Below are positions 21,264 through 32,763 of a stretch of DNA of 64,000 nt, in pieces. This DNA comes from Scalesia atractyloides (lineage: Eukaryota > Streptophyta > Magnoliopsida > Asterales > Asteraceae): positions 36,279,126-36,343,125 of the forward strand of contig CAMTDV010000017.1 in assembly GCA_947069175.1 (NCBI GenBank), in the 5' to 3' direction. The notes beneath the pieces were generated by a model that was not told where the DNA came from, did no database searches, and saw only the letters and a list, made by a program, of their open reading frames with translations. How positions within the stretch are numbered: the stretch's first letter is position 1; the number at the start of each line of letters is the position of its first letter. The position numbers and the translations under genes are program-made.

Positions 21264-24200
21264 TTAAGTAGTGGTAACAGGAAAAAGATGCGGGTATTTT
21301 TCGCGTATTGAGTCTTCAAGTTCCCAAGTAAACTCATGTCCTCGTTTTGACTCCCAACGTACCCTGACAATTTGAATACGACTTTGTCTTAAACGCTTCT
21401 CTCCAAAGTCCATGATTTCTACTGGTCTTTCAATGAAGTGCATAGATTCATCGACTTGAATATCTTCTAGAGGGAATATGGAGGTTTTCATCGGCGAGGC
21501 ACTTCTTCAAGTTTGATACGTGGAATGTGGGATGAATTCTATTGAGCTCTTCTGGTAGGTCAAGCTTGTATGCTACAGGACCTACTCTTTCGAGTATCTT
21601 GAAAGGTCCTACGTAGCGTGGTGCTAGCTTGCCCTTCTGGCCAAAACGAATCACTCCCTTCCACGGTGATACTTTTAAAAGTACTTGATCACCAATGCCA
21701 AACTCCAAGGGCTTTCGTCGTTTGTCTGCATAACTCTTTTGACGGCTTTGAGCCGCTAGAAGATTGTTTCGAACTTGAATGACCTTGTCGGTTGTTTCTT
21801 GAATTAACTCTGGACCGGTGATTTGTGATTCCCCAATTTCGTGCCAACATACTGGAGATCGGCACTTACGACCATATAAAGCTTCGAAAGGAGCCATGCC
21901 GATACTTGAATGATAGCTATTGTTGTACGAAAATTCAACTAATGGTAGATGAGCGTCCCAATTCCCTTTGAAGTCTATGACACATGCTCGAAGCATGTCT
22001 TCAAGAGTTTGGATGGTGCGTTCAGATTGACCATCAGTTTGAGGATGAAAAGCGGTACTGAGGTCTAATCGTGTACCCAAAGCGGTTTGTACGGCTCGCC
22101 ATGTTCATGAAGTGAAACAACCATCACAGTCTGAAATGATGCTTAAAGGTACACCATGACGGCTTACGATCTCGCGGATGTAGATACGAGCTAACTTCTC
22201 GTTCTTGAAGTCCTCGCGAATCGGTATGAAGTGAGCTGATTTTGTAAGATGATCAATGATTACCCATATGGTGTCATACTCACTAGAGGTGCGAGGTAAC
22301 CCGGTAATGAAGTCCATGGTTATGTTTTCCCACTTCCATACAGGTATTTCAAGTTGGACTAGAAGTCCTGAAGGTCTTTGATGTTCAGCTTTTACTTTGG
22401 AACAGGTAAGGCACTTGGAAACAAAAACAGCGATATCTTTTTTCATGCCCGGCCACCAGTAGGTGTATCGTAGGTCTTGATACATCTTGTCAGCTCCTGG
22501 GTGTACAGAGTATCGTGTTTTGTGCGCCTCATTCATGAGGAAATCACGAAGGTTATCGCGATCGGGGATCCATATGCGATTTAAATAGTATAGAATACCG
22601 TCGGATTTGGTTTCGATTTTAAGTTCAGCTCCACATGACAGCTCATCGCGTACGTCGTTTTCTGTTACAAAAACATGTTGAGCTGCTCGGATTCGATCTT
22701 TGATGTCGGTTATGATTTGCGAACAGAGAAGACGAATGGAGTTCGCATAACCTTTTCGACTGAGCGCATCGGCCACTACGTTTGCCTTGCCAGGATGATA
22801 CCGAATTTCACAGTCGTAGTCGTTGAGAAGTTCGACCCATCTTCGTTGCCTCATATTCAACTCCTTTTGGTTGAAGATATGTTGGAGACTTTTGTGGTCA
22901 GTGTATATTTCACACTTGGTACCATAGAGGTAATGTCTCCATATCTTGAGAGCGAACACAACGGCTCCAAGTTCCAGGTCGTGGGTGGTGTAATTCTTCT
23001 CATGAACTTTGAGTTGCCTAGAAGCATAGGCTATCACTTTTCCTCTTTGCATTAATACACAACCTAGCCCTTGCCCTGATGCGTCGCAATATACTACAAA
23101 GTCATCGCAACCTTCAGGGAGTGTGAGGATAGGTGCGTCACAGAGTTTTTGCTTTAGAGTTTGGAAGGCTTCTTCTTGTTTAGGTCCCCATATGAAGGGT
23201 TTTCCTTTATGAGTCAAAGCCGTGAGTGGTACAGCAATACAGGAAAAATTGGCAATGAAGCGGCGATAGTAGCCAGCCAAACCAAGAAATGACCTTACTT
23301 CGGTAGGGGTACGTGGCACTTGCCATTCTTGCACTGCCTTGATTTTTGAAGGATCGACATGTATTCCCTTATCATTGACGACATGTCCAAGGAATTGTAC
23401 TTCTCTTAACCAGAATTCGCATTTTGAGAACTTAGCGTAGAGCTTTTCAGTCCTTAAAAGTGTAAGGATGAGTCGAAGGTGTCGTTCATGATCGGATTTA
23501 GACTTGGAGTAGATAAGGATATCGTCGATGAAGACTATGACGAAACGGTCGAGGTAGGGTTTGCATACCCTATTCATTAGATCCATGAAGACAGCGGGGG
23601 CGTTGGTTAAACCGAATGGCATGACCATGAATTCGTAATGACCATAACGAGTCCGGAAAGCGGTCTTTGGGATATCTTCTTCATGTACTCTGAGTTGATG
23701 ATAACTAGAACGAAGGTCGATTTTTGAAAAGCAGGTGGCGCCTTGAAGTTGGTCTAGGAGGTCATCGATGCGAGGTAGTGGATAGCGATTTTTAACCGTT
23801 AGCTTGTTGAGTTCTCTATAATCAATGCACATGCGAAACGTTCCATCTTTCTTCTTCACAAAAAGAACAGGTGCACCCCAAGGCGAGGAGCTAGGACGTA
23901 TGAATCCTTTGTCAGTCAGCTCTTGCAGTTGACTGGCCAGCTCTTGCATTTCGGATGGGGCTAACCTATAAGGAGATTTTGCGACTGGTGTAGCGCCAGG
24001 TACAAGATCGATGCGGAATTCGACTTCTCTCACAGGAGGAAGTCCTGAAATGTCGTCGGGAAAGACTTGTGGAAATTCTTTCACAACTGGGATATCTTCG
24101 AGTTTCCTTCCCTTGTTTCCCTTTTTGACGACGTGAGTTAGGAATGCGACATAGTTCTTGCGAAGATATCTTCGGGCTTGAAGGCAGGACATTAGTTTGA

Positions 24201-25935
24201 GTCCTTTCGAAGGGGTTTCTCCAAAAATACGCAGGGTCTGACCGTCTGCAAGAGGAATGCGAATGAACTTTTCGCGGCATACTACTTCAGCGTGATGCTG
24301 GCTGAGCCAGTCCATACCGATTATAACATCAAAACTTCCCAACTTCATAGGAATGAGGTCAACTGGAAAATCGTGATCGTTTAGAGTGAGGGTACAATCA
24401 CGTATAATAGAATTTAATGAAACGAGCTTTCCGTCAGCAACTTCCACCGTTAGAGATTCCATGAGATTATCACGAGTTTGGTTGAGGATAGGTTCGAATT
24501 CTAAGGACACGAAACTCTTATCCGCGCCAGTATCGAATAACATGGATGCATAACTACCATTGATGAGAAACGTACCGTTAACCACGTTGTTGTGAGCCCT
24601 AGCTTGGTTGGCATTGATGTTGAAAGCTCTTCCTCTGGCAGGTGGAGGAGCTTGGTTAGCTTGGTTTACTGGGTTCGCTTGGGCTTGAGCATGGATGATG
24701 TTCACTAAGCGTGGACAAGTGTTTCTGAAGTGGTTTGGGTCTCCACAGTTGTAACAAGCTCGCATGGGTTGCATCATGGGGTAGTTGGGTTGGTAGTAGG
24801 ATTGGGCTATGTGTTGTGTAGATGGTAGAAGTAAGGGTTGTTGGGCTTGACCCACTATCTGATGGTGGGTTTGGGTTGGGGGTTGATTGCGGTTCATTCG
24901 TTGCAGAGTGCGACAAGTTTGAATGGTGTGACCCGCACGGCCACAGCTGGTGCAATGTTGGCAAAGAGTTTCGGGAGGGTGATGGTATTGACAACGGTTG
25001 CATTTTGGGTGTGGGCCGGTGTATGGCTTTTTAAATGGTGCAGTCGATGGAGCAATTTGGGTGATTGGTGCAGCGGTGATAGGAGGGTTGGTTTGAGTGA
25101 CAGCAAAATTCTTGCTGTTTCGTTTCCTCTTACCCGCAAACTTTGAGGAGGAGACTGAGTGGTTGGTAGTTGAGGTTTCTATGGGTGCTTTCTTCTTTTC
25201 ATCTTTGAACTTGCCGTTTCGAATGCGATTTTCAGTGAGTTCTGTAGCTAACTCCATCGCGGCTTCAAGTGTTGCAGGCGAAGTGCTTAAAACTGAGTCT
25301 TGAATTTTCGAGGGAAGACCTCGAATGTAATGTTCAACCAAGCGGTACACGGGGGTGAACAGATCAGGGATCATCTGGTTTAGTTCGAGAAATCTCTTGT
25401 TATAGGAAGTATGATCGCCTTCCTTTTGTTTTAGCACGTGGAATTCATCTTCTAACTTTTTGATTTCGCTTCTTGGACAGAAGCGTCTTGTCATGAGTTC
25501 CCTTAACTCTTCCCATTTTAAGGCCATGGCGTCTTCAATTCCTCGTTTACCCTTTTCTGTGTTCCACCAGGTAAGGGCTACCCCAAACAGTCGTCCAGTT
25601 GCATAACGTACCTTGCGATCCTCGGGACAATCGCAATTGAGGAAAGTGTTCTCCATTTCTTCAAACCAGTGAAGGAGAGCAGTAACACCTTCGGTCCCTT
25701 CATACTTTGGGGGATTGCAAGATTTGAAGTGTTTGTAGGAGCATTTTTTGGAGGGAGGGTTGGCGACGCTCTGGTCTTCTTGATTGGGAGGGTTGATGGG
25801 ATTTGCGGTGAGAGCTTGTTGAACTTGAATTACGATGTCAGGAAGCACTGCATCCATTTGTTTAGCAATTTGTGTGGCCAAGCGTTCATTGGATCTTCCT
25901 GACTTTCTACCTCCACGTAGTTGCCTAGCCGACAT
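21264..25935 (-). pseudogene. gag-pol: T2 gag-pol, nearly intact but with one stop and one frameshift
   Basis: A single frame of 1,276 codons runs from ATG 25935 to a stop at 22105-22107. Order: basic N-terminus; gag core (residues about 65-225); a Cys/His array with C312-C315, C325-C328 and knuckle C328-C331-H336-C341; a second knuckle at 394-407; aspartic protease DTGADKSF; reverse transcriptase (YRELNK, FIDDIL); RNase H (CDASGQG, TDHKSLQ); integrase HHCC and first D. The stop is CGA to TGA, just after the second catalytic D region. The same frame then continues through the catalytic E (HPQTDGQSE) to 21448. A frameshift near 21485 separates the chromodomain-like tail (to 21264; ERPVEIMDF, VRWESKRG, EFTW). 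The chromodomain and Met primer site place it with Tekay/Del chromoviruses. Confidence 0.93.
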
Positions 25936-26647
25936 CTACAGGAACATACATAGGAAGATTGTGAGTTTAAGAAGTTTCTAGGTGTCATGTGTCGTTAAAA
26001 GAATAAAAATAACATAACTAACAATAATGCAACTACATCCATAGGATGTCTTGGGTTTGCTCATGTTTGGGCCTCCAATGTCCCCCATACCATCGTTTAC
26101 CCTTTTCTGTGTTCCACCAGGTAAGGGCTACCCCGAACAGTCTTCCAGTTGCATAACGTACCTTACGATCCTCGGGACAATCGCAATTGAGGAAAGTGTT
26201 CTCCATTTCTTCAAACCAGTGAAGGAGAGCAGTAACACCTTCGGTCCCTTCATACTTTGGGGGATCGCAAGATTTGAAGTGTTTGTAGGAGCACTTTTTG
26301 GAGGGAGGGTTGGCGACGCTCTGGTCTTCTTGATTGGGAGGGTTGATGGGATTTGCGGTGAGAGCTTGTTGAACTTGAATTACGATGTCAGGAAGCACTG
26401 CAGCCATTTGTTTAGCAATTTGTGTGGCCAAGCGTTCATTGGATCTTCCTGACTTTCTACCTCCACGTAGTTGCCTCGCCGATATCTACAGGAACATACA
26501 TAGGAAGATTGTGAGTTTAAGAATTTTTTCTAGGTGTCATGTGTCGTTAAAAGAATAAAAATAACATAACTAACAATAATACAACTACATCCATAGGATG
26601 TCTTGGGTTTGCTCATGTTTGGGCCTCCAATGTCCCCCATACCATCG
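25545..26647 (-). repeat. Tandem duplication of about 550 bp at the 5' end of T2 gag
   Basis: Segments 25545-26095 and 26096-26647 are almost identical head-to-tail copies, each holding the end of the leader and the first 130 or so gag codons. The junction (ACCATCG / CCTCG) shows two to three bases of microhomology. T1 has no such duplication. Confidence 0.93.
26033..26476 (-). pseudogene. Extra, truncated gag N-terminus in T2
   Basis: This is the upstream member of the duplication. It encodes the gag N-terminus and core up to NTEKGK and then runs out of frame into duplicated leader (stop about 26033). The codon matching the gag start is ATA instead of ATG (26474-26476); the next in-frame ATG is at about 26431. 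With the start lost, ribosomes could scan past to the real gag at 25935; this is inference. Confidence 0.85.
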
Positions 26648-27277
26648 CCTGTGTAGTCATGTGGGCCCCCATGACTATTGGGCTTGGTAGGATTCACACT
26701 GGTGTTGGCGGATTAACACTCGCATCACCCGAATGAAAACCGTAAAATATGATTGCGAGATGTATGGTAGGAGGGTGTCCAGGTGTAGACACAATGACAA
26801 CTCAAAGTGGGGCTAGCTCACACGACGTTTGGTATAGCATGCTTTGGCCTAATAGGTCCTTCGTACTCTCATCGTTAGTCCCCAGGTAGGCAAACTGGTC
26901 CTTTATTTTGGATTTATACGAATGCCAAGCCTAGACAGGACGTTCCGACTACCGGTACTCGTACCCTTCCAGTTACTACATGCCCGTCATGAGAACTCAC
27001 TTTGATGTGATTTGAAAATACAAAAATCATTACAAAAATCATGGAAATCGTGAGGTGTGTGCTCTCATGGATATGATATGTTATGAGGATATGATTCATG
27101 ATGAGCATTGTATAATATTATGTATTTGTGAGCATACTTGCATAACATTGAGTGTAACAATAAACATGAAGCATATAAACATCATGAATTTTGTATGTAA
27201 CGCATAAGCAATTTAAAATTTTAATCAACTATAGTATAGGCTCTAAGGGTCTAATAACCTATCCTATATCCCTATAG
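26648..27277 (-). other. T2 untranslated leader
   Basis: It matches the T1 leader (2037-2700) in reverse. No supported gene; a 64-codon frame at 26914-27108 is not shared with T1. Confidence 0.7.
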
Positions 27278-27297
27278 TCATGGCTCTGATACCAATC
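27278..27297 (-). other. Primer-binding site of T2 (initiator Met-tRNA)
   Basis: On the minus strand TGGTATCAGAGCC follows the 5' LTR by three bases, identical to T1. Confidence 0.93.
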
Positions 27298-28317
27298 TGT
27301 CACACCCCGACCCGCAGCGGAATAAGAGTCGGGGCATAATTGGGTTATCACCAAAGCTCATGATGTTTACTAAAATGTTTCATATTTATTAAATTCAAAT
27401 TACAACTTAAATATCCAAATCAAAATTCATACAATTACAAGGAAATGAAACTATGTAAATAATCCAAAGCTTAAACTGGTTTATTCTTCTAGGCCTTCCT
27501 ATGTGTTTCTTGCCTCAGCTGGATCACCTGTATCATGTGTAAAACGGGGGATATTTTGGGTCAACAAAAGTTGGCGAGTGAACCTTAATAAAACATTGTT
27601 ATTAATTTCTTGTTTTATTTAATACGGAAAATTTGTGCAATAATCACATGTGAGCAAACATATATAAGTAAACAAACACAAACCACTTTGAATGAGTATA
27701 TGATATGAATGATGATGAATGTGAGATCAAGGCTCAATCAAACGGAGCCGATCTTATGAGGCACCTGATGCTCAACCCGTCTCCCACGAGGAACTGATGG
27801 CCTAATGAAATGCGTGCACTGAAAATGATAAATCCAAACTACATATAATCCACACAATAATTGATACACATTTGATACACATTTGATCACGGATATGATG
27901 TATGCACAAGTGTTTAAATATAATAAAGAATTAAACGACACATGATACACCCCAAAACATGATTAAAACGGGGAATTGGTAGAGATTCACTCACAATGGG
28001 TGCGTTCTTTGATGATGATGAAGGCGCACGAATTTATGATTCGATTGACGAGGGAAGAACTAACCTAGATAATAACAAAATGATTTGATAAATAAATAAA
28101 TTTTGGTTGAGATTAATATTTTTAATTAGTGTTCTTAAATGGGATTTTTTTAGAATTATTTTTGTGAGTTTAAGGAAGTTTTCTTACCTTAATAATCTTA
28201 TTTTTAAGTATTTTTAAATAATTTTCTAATTAAATAAATAACTAAAAAGAAATAAAAAAAATTGACTTTTGACCGTTGACCGTTGACCGGGTCTGACCGG
28301 TCTGACTGTGTTTTCTA

Positions 28318-28734
28318 TGCGCTGAGTGAGGTTCGAACTCGGGACCTCTCGTATATGTGCACGCAGCTCTACCAACTGAGCTACATGTCTAACCCGAAAT
28401 AAACTCAGATTTAATTATATTTATATACTAACTAGAATATTTCAGAAATTAGTTATTTTAAAAAGGTTTTAAAATCTGCAGAACCGGTGCGTATAACCCG
28501 CGTCGAACCCGTGACCATTGCTTTGATTTGCACCCAGCCCAACCAACTAGGCTGGGTGTCTAACCCTATTAAATTAGGATTTATATTAACCTTAAGTACT
28601 ATCTGAGGGGTGTTCTGTTACACTTAAAGAAAAATGTTTTGTTATTGCGGGAACCGGATACGTACACGAATCGAACACGGGACTTGAATGTTATAATTGC
28701 ACACAGTCCACCACTGGACTGTGTGTCTAACTCG
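28318..28734 (-). repeat. Three tandem tRNA-like modules in the T2 5' LTR
   Basis: Units at 28318-28395, 28482-28566 and 28647-28734, the counterparts of 19831-20248. In the second unit the loop differs (CAACTAGGC versus CAACTGGGC), weakening one pair next to the loop. Confidence 0.75.
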
Positions 28735-29192
28735 ATGAAATATCCGTTTTTAATTACTCATATGTACTGACAATAACTTCATCTTCTTCGTATAAATTAC
28801 CCAAAACCCGATCCCCAATTGCTAACCAAGTTATGCCATTTTGGTTAACTGTGTTAGAATATTAACATAGTAACAGCATAACAAAGAAAGATTTAAGGTA
28901 GTTTTACCGATTTGAAGAAAGATTCCTATCTCCGATCGAACTTCCGACGGTGAACGGACTTTCCGGCGGTATGAACTGTTTTAACAGTTTTGATTATTAA
29001 TTTGAACGATTAAAGTATAAATTAATAGATAGCAGAGAAGTTTAGACAGTTATACCGACTGATGAATGAATACGGTTTTCTGACGATCGATTCCGGCGAA
29101 GTTCCGGCGAAATTGAAATTCTCCGGCGACGAGCTAAAGCTTCGAAAAAGTGCACGGTTCTGAGCGAAAGGATTTCCAGAAGATTGAGTGGG

Positions 29193-29200
29193 TATTTATA
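29193..29200 (-). promoter_or_regulatory. TATA box of the T2 5' LTR
   Basis: TATAAATA on the minus strand, within CTATAAATACCC. It is the only good TATA motif upstream of the expected transcript. Confidence 0.6.
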
Positions 29201-29467
29201 GTGAAGAACTGGATGAATTGTGTCCGTTTTTGAGTCTTGATTCGCGATTGAAGATTTTCCGGCGGTTATGGCCGAATTTGACGGTTAAACATCGGTTATA
29301 ATTGATGCCGTAGTCGGTTATCGCGTTTTAGTCAAAAGGAAAGGCCACATTTGCGGAGTTTTGGTCTTACTCCGGCGATTCCGCGTTCTGAGCGCCCGGA
29401 TGTCCGGTTTTGATTTTCAGTTTTATTATATGTGTTATTTGTTTTAGTGTTTATCACAAAGACAGTG

Positions 29468-29533
29468 TGTGGCGGAGCGGTGTGTTGTGTGTTTGGGTTT
29501 GTGGGTGACCCGGGTTCGAAACCCGGCGTCTCC
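29468..29533 (+). repeat. Opposite-strand tRNA-like module in the T2 5' LTR
   Basis: GGCGGAGCGGTGTGTTG, then GACCCGGGTTCGAAACCCGG. It is one base closer to the T1 form (GGCGGAG) than its partner at 20979. Confidence 0.65.
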
Positions 29534-29717
29534 ATTATTTTTTTAATTCACATTTTTTTGTTATTTAATAATTATGGTTTAAAATTCTAATATATATATT
29601 AATTATGTATTGTTTAAAATTTATCTGAGCAATAAATACGCAACGAAAAATTATAACTGAGTATTTGATTAATAAACGAAGCGGGTTTGGTAACCCGTTT
29701 TTCGACGAATTGTTACA

Positions 29718-29722
29718 ATTCT
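29718..29722. other. Target-site duplication of T2, right copy (ATTCT)
   Basis: Matches 18793-18797 exactly. Confidence 0.95.
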
Positions 29723-31344
29723 CCATTAGGAATGTGGTAAACGTGTTCAATGGGTTTACCTGCAATATTTTATTTCTTTGTTATTGTTGGCTTAGCGGTT
29801 TAATTTCAGTTTATATGTAGTCGGATTTACTTTGTCATACTTCAATGACATGCTTTGATGGGTTTGCTTGATTCGCTGGGGATGAGTGTATTCTCATATG
29901 AGAATCGTTTTGCATGTCGTTGTAAAGTTTTTGTTGAATGTTATATTTTGTAACATTGTTGAGAATGAAGATTGTTAGATACCAGATTTTTTAGGTTGTC
30001 TATGATTCTGATATTACAAGATTGTTTACCATATGTTAGATTCTTACCCTTTATGTTTATTGGGCTTTTTACCTTTGATAACAATGAAATAGTCTCAGCG
30101 AAGGCTGTTTTTATGCACCCAAGTCTAAGGTTGTTGTCCATGTTATGATTTTGTTGAATGAATGCCTGATTTTTTGTTATGGATGATTGGATTTGTTATT
30201 TGTGGGTTGGTTAGTGTTATTTGGGGTCTCTATGAAGATGGTTGCGGCTTCATTCAATAGACCCCCGTGTTTGGTGAAGATTACCACACGCCCATCATTT
30301 GGTTTGCGAGATGCATGAGTGTATCATTTATGCTAGCGTTTTAATTATAACGCATGGCAACCTTTGTTGCAACTATGACAAAATTCTAAAACTGTTACCT
30401 TTGGAATGCTATTGAGATTCATTTTTTCAATAAGGTAGTGATTTACATTTTAAATATTGTTAGCATATGGTTTAGTCTTATGACTCATAATGTATTGTGT
30501 GTTGCTTATTGTATAACTTTGTCGTTTTCTCATAACATGTTGCAATGCTTGTTGTAGGCATGGAAAAACTATCATTGGAGATAAGCAAAGCTTATTTGCA
30601 TATGGTCGTTATGAAATAGAAAGAAAAGATGACTGGGAACTTTAATAGATGTATTAGTCTTTTTGTTTAAGTGACAATCCTTCCCTATTTATGTTTTCCA
30701 ATAAAATCATTTAGACTGTATTTGCCTCATCGTGAAGGTCGACTTTAGGACATTGCTTATTTCTCTTCATTGCTCATTGGAAAATGAGTGAGGGAAAAAG
30801 AAAAACTTCACCAATAAAGTATTGCCTCGGGAAACAGTTGGATTCAAAACATGTTGAGAAGGAAATTAAACGTTAAGAAAACGCATTGAGAAAATGATAT
30901 GGAGACTCTAAAGAAGATCGATGTCATACATAAGAACTTGAGAGAAACCAAAAAATAACAAGAGATGCGGTGTACGTAGCAACAACTGGAGCGCGAAGTT
31001 AACATGGTTAACGTTGATCCACAAAACACTAAACGGCATTGATATATTATTGATGCAAACAAATTTAGAAAAATATATTTGGTATGAACATATGTAAAGC
31101 GTATAGACATATTGTTTACTTGTAAGTTCTATATACATCCGGGTGTTTTGCATCATGATCTTTGGTTTATTTGTGTTTAATCTTGTTGTGCTTTGTGTTT
31201 TTTTTGTGTAAATTCATTGGGTATATACGCACACACTACTCAATTGTGCGACTTACTTTGTGTCGATCATTAAATTTTTGTTATTATTTTTCATTGTATG
31301 TTTCGAATTTAAGTTAGTGTTGTTATCATATACCATAGTGTATC
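29723..31344. other. Intergenic sequence; includes the right part of the split host repeat
   Basis: The block 29850-29990 resembles 18540-18700 (GATGAGTGTATTCTCATATG beside GATGAGTTCATTCTCATCTG). The rest (30000-31340) shows only short frames on either strand, none with a domain. Confidence 0.5.
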
Positions 31345-31376
31345 ATCTGGATCGCAATGCAGGGGCTTTATACTAG
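31345..31376 (+). mobile_element. Possible Helitron 3' terminus
   Basis: ATCGCAATGCAGGGGCTTTA and then TACTAG, followed by T. This is the usual shape of a plant Helitron 3' end (short GC hairpin, about 10 bases, CTAG). The hairpin is partly decayed. A 5' TC end was not identified; the repeat block upstream may belong to it. Confidence 0.45.
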
Positions 31377-31530
31377 TTCTCTATAAATAGTTAGCTTTTG
31401 TTTTCTTAATTTTTTTATCTCTTTCTCTAGCAACAAATAGTCAATCCACACTTTTATAAACTCTAGTTCTCTATAAATAGTTAGCTTTCGTTTTCTTAAT
31501 TTTTCTCTCTCTCTAGCAACAAATAGTCAA
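31374..31530. repeat. Tandem repeat of about 85 bp, two copies
   Basis: TAGTTCTCTATAAATAGTTA begins both copies (31374 and about 31464). Each runs through a CT-rich stretch to GCAACAAATAGTCAATCCAC. The second copy was the MULE target. Confidence 0.85.
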
Positions 31531-32763
31531 TCCACACTTGAGTAAATTACAAGTTTTGTCCTTTATTTTATATTAAATTGCAGGCGCTGTCCTTTAGAGT
31601 AAAAATTGACGAGTTATGTGCTTAATGTTTTAAAATCTTGCACGTTATGTCTTTTGAGCCTAACTCAGTTAAACTTTCTTGTTAAATTCGGTCATGTGCC
31701 TTACACATAAGGGTATTCTTGTCATTTTACCACCCCAAGGGCTATTAAGTAATAACTTACATAAAAGGATTAATTATGTAAAAAATAAAAGTATAACTAA
31801 AAAACCCTGCACTCTTTCTCCTCTTTCTCTCTTCTCTCTATCATGCGCATCAATCCACCACAAACCCACCACCGTAACTACTTCCGCCACCATGATCAAC
31901 GGCGGTGCTACCCATAATCAACCGCCGGAGACCCCTTTTTACAACGCTACAACCCTAGCGATCTCCGAACTACATCAGAGTTTCTGTCAAATTGGTTGCC
32001 GTTTCTCACTAAAGACCTTTGCTAGCACTGTACTCACCTCAGATCTGAACGTATTCGATCGATTAATCGAAGTATTCACGTTTGTATTTTGTATTATAGC
32101 CTTATAGGGTTACGTAGTTTAAGTGATCTTGTTACTGTAGGTTTTATAAGCTTATAAATTTTGGGGAACTTTGTGTTTTGTGTGGAATTATGGATTTGTT
32201 AATTATTATTATTGATTGGCCCTTTTGAGAGTACGATCCAAAATGCTAAATTGGTGTTATTGTGCTCTTCAAAGCTAGTGTTTTTTTAAAGATGCAAGTT
32301 ACAGAATTCAATTAGAAGACTCTGATATCGTTGATGGTGTTGAAAAGCTTTGAATTTCAATTAGTTTTCAAGTGAAAAGTTACCTCTTTGACATCCAATT
32401 GCAGAAGTGTGTTCTGTTTTTTGAAACAGGGAGCCTACCCGAATTTGCCGCGAGTTTTTTTAGGGTTTAGGGCTTTGACAGTTGGAAAAAACGATGGTGT
32501 CTTTTTAATACTTACTCAATAGTCCCGAAACATAAGTTTTTTTACCTAATAGTCCTTGATGAATGAAATGACAACAATGCCCTCTTGTACAAGGCAGATG
32601 ACCAGATTTAATCAAGAAATCTAACTGGGTTTGGCCTAAAGAACATAATGTGCAAGATTTTAAAAGGTTAAGGACACCGCCTGTAAACTTTTGGAAAAAA
32701 GGACAGCGCCTCCAATTTGGTGTGAACATAAAGGACAAAACTTGTAATTTACTCTCCACACTT
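31531..32763. mobile_element. Mutator-like element with gene-like cargo (Pack-MULE candidate)
   Basis: The element 31540-32754 (1,215 bp) starts GAGTAAATTACAAGTTTTGT and ends with the inverse. The inverted repeats extend, imperfectly, for about 200 bp (the words GCGCTGTCCTTT and AAGGACAGCGCC face each other). It is flanked by a perfect 9-bp duplication TCCACACTT (31531-31539, 32755-32763), the Mutator signature. It has no transposase. Its centre is GC-richer and gene-like. Confidence 0.88.
31679..32107 (+). CDS. Hypothetical ORF carried in the MULE (likely captured gene start)
   Basis: A 142-codon frame. Its first half reads through inverted-repeat and CT-rich leader sequence. An internal ATG (31891), in a good context after CCGCCACC, starts a part of about 70 codons (MINGGATHNQPPETPFYNAT, then ISELHQSFCQ) with normal protein composition. 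Upstream CT-rich sequence resembles a plant 5' leader, and a splice donor could end the frame. I do not recognise the family. Whether it is translated is unknown. Confidence 0.35.
   Translation: MLNSVMCLTHKGILVILPPQGLLSNNLHKRINYVKNKSITKKPCTLSPLSLFSLSCASIHHKPTTVTTSATMINGGATHNQPPETPFYNATTLAISELHQSFCQIGCRFSLKTFASTVLTSDLNVFDRLIEVFTFVFCIIAL

Larger units (their letters stand above)
27298..29717 (-). mobile_element. 5' LTR of T2
   Basis: 2,420 bp, near-identical to 18798-21229; by eye about 1% different. It is bounded by TGTCACA and TGTTACA and followed by the duplicated ATTCT. It carries one GATCAAGGCTCAATCAAACG repeat (27725). Confidence 0.95.

Noticed and set aside
22675..26452. Plus-strand open frames of 70-133 codons across T2
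   Set aside because: They are antisense shadows of gag-pol on the minus strand.
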